A stretch of DNA of 64,000 nucleotides from Fimenecus sp045632525 (GTDB lineage Bacteria > Bacillota > Clostridia > Oscillospirales > Acutalibacteraceae). Both the position numbers and the translations under genes were made by a program. Shown here in pieces: positions 60,973 through 64,000 of the stretch. The stretch covers positions 1-64,000 of the forward strand of contig JAZQWV010000031.1 in assembly GCA_045632525.1 (NCBI GenBank). The letters are read 5' to 3'. Positions within the stretch are counted from its first letter, which is position 1; every line of letters begins with the position of its first letter. The notes beneath the pieces were generated by a model. The model was given only the letters and a program-made list of their open reading frames with translations. It did no database searches and was not told where the DNA came from.

Positions 60973-61758
60973 TTGCAATACATAATTTATTTTATTCTTG
61001 CTCTGTTTGCAACAACCGTTGGCTCACTAACGGGTATGGGTGGCGGAGTTATAATAAAGCCACTTATGGATGTTTTGGGCGACTTTGATGTGCAGACAAT
61101 CGGCATTATATCGTCAATCACCGTGTTTTCAATGGCACTTGTATCAGTTGGTAAACAGATTAAAGCAAAAACTGAGATACCTTTTAATCTGGCAATCCCA
61201 TTAGCAATAGGCTCGATTGCAGGTGGAATAATCGGTGAAAAACTTTTAGATTTTATAGTGAACGCATTAAATGTTAACTCTATTGTTACCATTGTTCAAA
61301 ACTTTGTGCTTGCTATTCTCATTCTTTGCGTTATTCTTTATATGAAAAACAAGCAAAAAATAAAAGGCAAAGAGTTAAAGGGTATTCCTGTGTCACTCTT
61401 GGTTGGTGTATTTTTAGGTGTATGTTCATCTTTCTTGGGTATTGGTGGCGGTCCTATTAATGTAGCACTCATCATTTATCTGTTCTCTATAAACACAAAA
61501 ACCGCAACAATTTGTTCACTCATTACAATTCTTTTTGCACAGATTTCAAAACTGACAACAATTGCACTTACCGTGGGATTTGCCGATTTTGATTTGTCAG
61601 TTGCACCAGTTATGGTTATTGGCGCAATCCTTGGCGGATTTATCGGTGCAGGTTTTAACCAAAAATGCAAGGACTCAACAGTTGAAAAAGCATTTAACTG
61701 TGTGCAGTTGCTTGTGTTAGGAATTACGATTTTTAATATTACAAGAAACATCATATAA
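60973..61758 (+). CDS. TSUP (TauE/SafE) family permease
   Basis: 261-aa membrane protein with about eight spans and two related halves, each with a glycine-rich loop (VGSLTGMGGGVIIKPL and SSFLGIGGGPINVAL), the TSUP hallmark. Members export or import sulfite, sulfonates or organosulfur compounds; the substrate here is unknown. The GTG at 60958 lies in the GAGGTG ribosome site, so I choose the TTG at 60973, with 8-nt spacing, giving MQYIIYF. A terminator follows. Confidence 0.88.
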   Translation: MQYIIYFILALFATTVGSLTGMGGGVIIKPLMDVLGDFDVQTIGIISSITVFSMALVSVGKQIKAKTEIPFNLAIPLAIGSIAGGIIGEKLLDFIVNALNVNSIVTIVQNFVLAILILCVILYMKNKQKIKGKELKGIPVSLLVGVFLGVCSSFLGIGGGPINVALIIYLFSINTKTATICSLITILFAQISKLTTIALTVGFADFDLSVAPVMVIGAILGGFIGAGFNQKCKDSTVEKAFNCVQLLVLGITIFNITRNII

Positions 61759-61780
61759 AAACTCCCTGTAGGGAGTTTTT
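61758..61780 (+). terminator. Terminator after the TSUP gene
   Basis: AAAACTCCC/GGGAGTTTT stem with a TGTA loop and a T run. Confidence 0.9.
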
Positions 61781-61861
61781 TGTTATTTTTTAAACAGTTT
61801 TGGTTGAAAATGGTGATTTGTTTTGATACAATATAATGTAATAGATTTTGGGGGAATTTTA

Positions 61862-62626
61862 ATGAATAATAATGCTACAATAATTGCTCTTTCGGGCAAA
61901 GGTGGAGTTGGTAAAACATCAATTTCTGCTGCAATTGTGAAACTTCTTGTTGAAACATATCCTGATAAGAAAATCCTTGCAATTGACGCTGACCCTGCTG
62001 TTGGGCTTTCAACTGCATTGGGCATTGATGTTAAAACAACAATTGACGACATAAGAAAAGAAATCGTTGCAACTGTTGAAGATGGCGACACAAAAACCGC
62101 AATTGAACTTTTGGGTGATGCAAGATATAAAATCTTTGATGCACTTGTTGAAACTGATGGCTTCGCATTTATTGCTGTTGGTCGTCCTGAAAGCGCAGGT
62201 TGTTACTGCAAAATAAATTCTTATTTGAAAGAAGTAATCAGCATTCTTTCAAGTGATTTTGACTATGTTGTTATTGATGGTGAAGCTGGTATTGAACAAA
62301 TCAACCGTCGAGTTATGGAAAAGGTTACCCACCTTTTACTTATCACTGACGCAAGTAAAAAAGGCACTCAGGTTATCACAACAATTAAAAATGTTGCTGA
62401 CGAGCTTGTTATGTATAAAAAAATTGGTGCAATCGTTAACCGTCTTCCCGACGAAAGCGTTATCCCCCACATCAATACAAACGGAATTCCTGTTTTGTCA
62501 TATATTGAAAATGATAAAAATCTTGCAATTTATGATATTGAGGGCAAAAACATCACAAAACTTCCCGACGACTCAAATGTGGTCAAGGGTGTTAAAAAAG
62601 CTCTCACAGAATTAGAAATAATATAA
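61862..62626 (+). CDS. CooC-like P-loop ATPase
   Basis: 254-aa MinD/NifH-class ATPase most similar to CooC, the nickel-insertion ATPase of carbon monoxide dehydrogenase. The deviant Walker A is ALSGKGGVGKTS (residues 9-20), DADPAVGLSTALGI follows, and GRPESAGCYCKINSYL carries the CxC-type cysteines that bridge the dimer in CooC. The start at 61862 has GGGGGA upstream. It lies 10 nt before a 2-hydroxyacyl-CoA dehydratase-type gene. No CODH gene is visible, so it may serve that enzyme instead. The usual ASKHA-fold activator of dehydratases is not seen in the window. Confidence 0.87.
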   Translation: MNNNATIIALSGKGGVGKTSISAAIVKLLVETYPDKKILAIDADPAVGLSTALGIDVKTTIDDIRKEIVATVEDGDTKTAIELLGDARYKIFDALVETDGFAFIAVGRPESAGCYCKINSYLKEVISILSSDFDYVVIDGEAGIEQINRRVMEKVTHLLLITDASKKGTQVITTIKNVADELVMYKKIGAIVNRLPDESVIPHINTNGIPVLSYIENDKNLAIYDIEGKNITKLPDDSNVVKGVKKALTELEII

Positions 62627-62636
62627 GGAGTAAGAT

Positions 62637-63842
62637 ATGAAAGACTTAAAACATCTTTATGAGTTTGAAAAACTTTTGCAAGACGCAAATAACGAGCTTG
62701 TGCAAAAGGCAAAAAACGATGGTGGAATCGCACTTGGATATACTTGTTATCACATCCCTGAAGTGCTTTTAAACTGTGGCAACTGTTTTTCTGTAAGACT
62801 TCGAGCACCAAGAACAGGCTCAATGGATATTGCAACTTATTATATGAGTAACTTCCTTTGCGGTTACTCAAAAGCAATTCTTGAAAGAGCAATTGAAGGT
62901 GGATACAACTTCTTAAACGCTCTTCTTTCATCTGAAACTTGCTCTGAAATGAACAGAACTGCCGAGCATTTTGAATTGCTCAACCTTGTTCCAAACGACA
63001 AATTTTTTGTTACATTTTTAGATGCACCTTTCAAAATCGAAGAACACACAATTAAGCATTATGTTAACCAGACAAGAGTTAAAATTCTTGATATGCTCAA
63101 CAAAGTCTATGACGTTGACACTTCTGACGAAGCTCTTTTAAAAGCTGTCGAAGAGCACAATGAAGTTTGCCGTCTTATGACAGAAATCGGCGATTACAGA
63201 AAAGAAGAAAACCCAAGAATTACAGGTTATGAATATCATATTTTAAACCTTATTACATATTGTTGTCCTAAATCTTTAATCTTACCTGCACTTCGTGAAA
63301 CTGCAGAAGAATTAAAGACAAGAGAACCCGATGCTAAAAAGAATTATCGTGCAAAAATCGTGGTGGTTGGTTCTGAAATGGACGACCCTGAATTCACATC
63401 TCTTATTGAAGATAGTGGCGCATTGGTTGTTGCTGACCGTTATTGCTTCGGTGCATTACCAGGCAGACAAGAAATCATTATCGATAAAGATAAGGATATT
63501 CTTACACAGATTTGCACTCACTATATGAAAACAAGTCAATGTCCAAGATATATGAGCCACGAAAAAGTGCAAGAGCGTCGTGACTATGTTAAACAATTAG
63601 TTGATGAATACCACGCAGATGGCGTTATGTATGAACAACTTAAATTCTGTGAATATTGGGGTTATGAAAGAGCACTTGCTTCTTATGTTATGAGTGGTGA
63701 TTATGGCGTGCCAACTGCAGCAGTTGACCGTCAATACACAGCATCTGCATCAGGGCAACTTCGCACTCGCGTTCAAGCTTTTGTTGAAAGCCTTGAAATC
63801 AAGAAAATTCAAAAAGCAAAGGAGGAGAAGAAAAATGGCTGA
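62637..63842 (+). CDS. 2-hydroxyacyl-CoA dehydratase family subunit
   Basis: 401-aa protein of the HgdB/FldB/BcrB superfamily (PF06050), whose subunits bind [4Fe-4S] clusters and carry out radical dehydration or reductions of acyl-CoAs. Conserved spots are the GYTCYHIPEVLLNCGNC N-terminal region, SSETCSEMNR, ADRYCFGALPG and SQCPRYMS. The superfamily also contains benzoyl-CoA reductase subunits and double-cubane cluster proteins, so the reaction is not fixed. It overlaps the next gene by 8 nt and follows the CooC-like ATPase by 10 nt. Confidence 0.88.
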   Translation: MKDLKHLYEFEKLLQDANNELVQKAKNDGGIALGYTCYHIPEVLLNCGNCFSVRLRAPRTGSMDIATYYMSNFLCGYSKAILERAIEGGYNFLNALLSSETCSEMNRTAEHFELLNLVPNDKFFVTFLDAPFKIEEHTIKHYVNQTRVKILDMLNKVYDVDTSDEALLKAVEEHNEVCRLMTEIGDYRKEENPRITGYEYHILNLITYCCPKSLILPALRETAEELKTREPDAKKNYRAKIVVVGSEMDDPEFTSLIEDSGALVVADRYCFGALPGRQEIIIDKDKDILTQICTHYMKTSQCPRYMSHEKVQERRDYVKQLVDEYHADGVMYEQLKFCEYWGYERALASYVMSGDYGVPTAAVDRQYTASASGQLRTRVQAFVESLEIKKIQKAKEEKKNG

Positions 63843-64000
63843 ATACGGTAAACTTTATAAAGAGCATACCGCTGTTTTGAAGCACAGAGAATGGCGTGGC
63901 TTTAAAGACACAATGTATGACTATTATCGTTGGCTTATTAACTGGAAAGATATGATAAAAATGGTGCTCAAAGCTCCTGTATCAACAGTTAAGGGTATCT
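63835..64000 (+). CDS. Partial: probable partner subunit of the dehydratase-type enzyme
   Basis: The start ATG (63835) overlaps the upstream stop by 8 nt and has AAGGAGGAG just before it. The first 55 residues (MAEYGKLYKEHTAVLKHREW..., then YDYYRWLINWKDMIKMVLKAP) are helical and basic; the gene continues beyond the window. Position suggests the second subunit of the dehydratase-like complex, but the visible part carries no diagnostic motif. Confidence 0.7.
   Translation, partial: MAEYGKLYKEHTAVLKHREWRGFKDTMYDYYRWLINWKDMIKMVLKAPVSTVKGI

Noticed and set aside
1..64000. CRISPR array, rRNA operon, insertion sequence or integrase
   Set aside because: No regularly spaced direct repeats, no rRNA sequence and no transposase or recombinase gene could be recognised anywhere in the window.

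Overview
The window looks like a chromosomal segment of a spore-forming, low-GC Gram-positive gut bacterium, most likely class Clostridia and probably in or near the Oscillospiraceae/Ruminococcaceae. Support comes from the spoIIAA-spoIIAB-sigF operon, spoIID, a three-gene gerA-type germinant receptor, strong AAGGAGG ribosome binding sites, a T-box leader, ribosomal protein L27 with the Prp-cleaved N-terminus, and AT-rich codon use. The taxon is an inference; no rRNA gene is present.

Layout. 1-6.7 kb: hslO, then a leftward run of ferredoxin, ricT, holB, darA, an AEC transporter, a multi-pass membrane protein and citrate synthase. 6.7-8.8 kb: spoIID facing the rplU-prp-rpmA ribosomal operon with its leader. 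8.8-10.6 kb: a small accessory island with a palindromic repeat, an XRE repressor divergent from a small gene, and a non-secreted MuF-like/barnase toxin with overlapping barstar, a second barstar remnant and an SOS-type box. 10.7-14.4 kb: the forespore sigma-F operon and a DUF5696 lipoprotein. 14.4-23 kb: a PASTA pseudokinase, a four-gene XRE/DtxR/flavoprotein operon, two hydrolases and a FAD-Rieske enzyme. 23-28 kb: alpha-mannosidase, a NifU-like protein and a phosphohexomutase. 28-36 kb: an EAL-type phosphodiesterase, the ger operon, DUF421-DUF4363 and YitT. 36-45 kb: a sialidase-like protein with a ROK kinase, a parvulin foldase, an ECF sigma factor with a giant Ig-like membrane partner, and a metallophosphoesterase. 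45-52 kb: pckG, tsaD, an arginine-phosphatase-like/RimI fusion and polA. 52-54.1 kb: a tryptophan T-box carrying an inserted inverted-repeat element, an orphan trpB, a partial tRNA copy and tRNA-Pro(CGG). 54-61 kb: a second phosphohexomutase and glycosidases GH33, GH43, GH4 and GH29. 61-64 kb: a TSUP transporter, then a CooC-like ATPase with 2-hydroxyacyl-CoA dehydratase-family subunits running off the end.

How it fits together. The glycosidases (alpha-mannosidase, sialidases, alpha-galactosidase/GH4, fucosidase, GH43) all lack signal peptides, so they probably act in the cytoplasm on imported host-glycan or mucin fragments; the ROK kinase, two phosphohexomutases, citrate synthase and PEP carboxykinase connect to central carbon metabolism. 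The strongest candidates for new biology are the tryptophan T-box interrupted by an inverted-repeat element, the barnase-barstar locus with its immunity remnant and SOS box, the YwlE-like/RimI fusion next to tsaD, the ECF sigma/Ig-like sensor pair, the PASTA pseudokinase and the CooC-like/dehydratase cluster.
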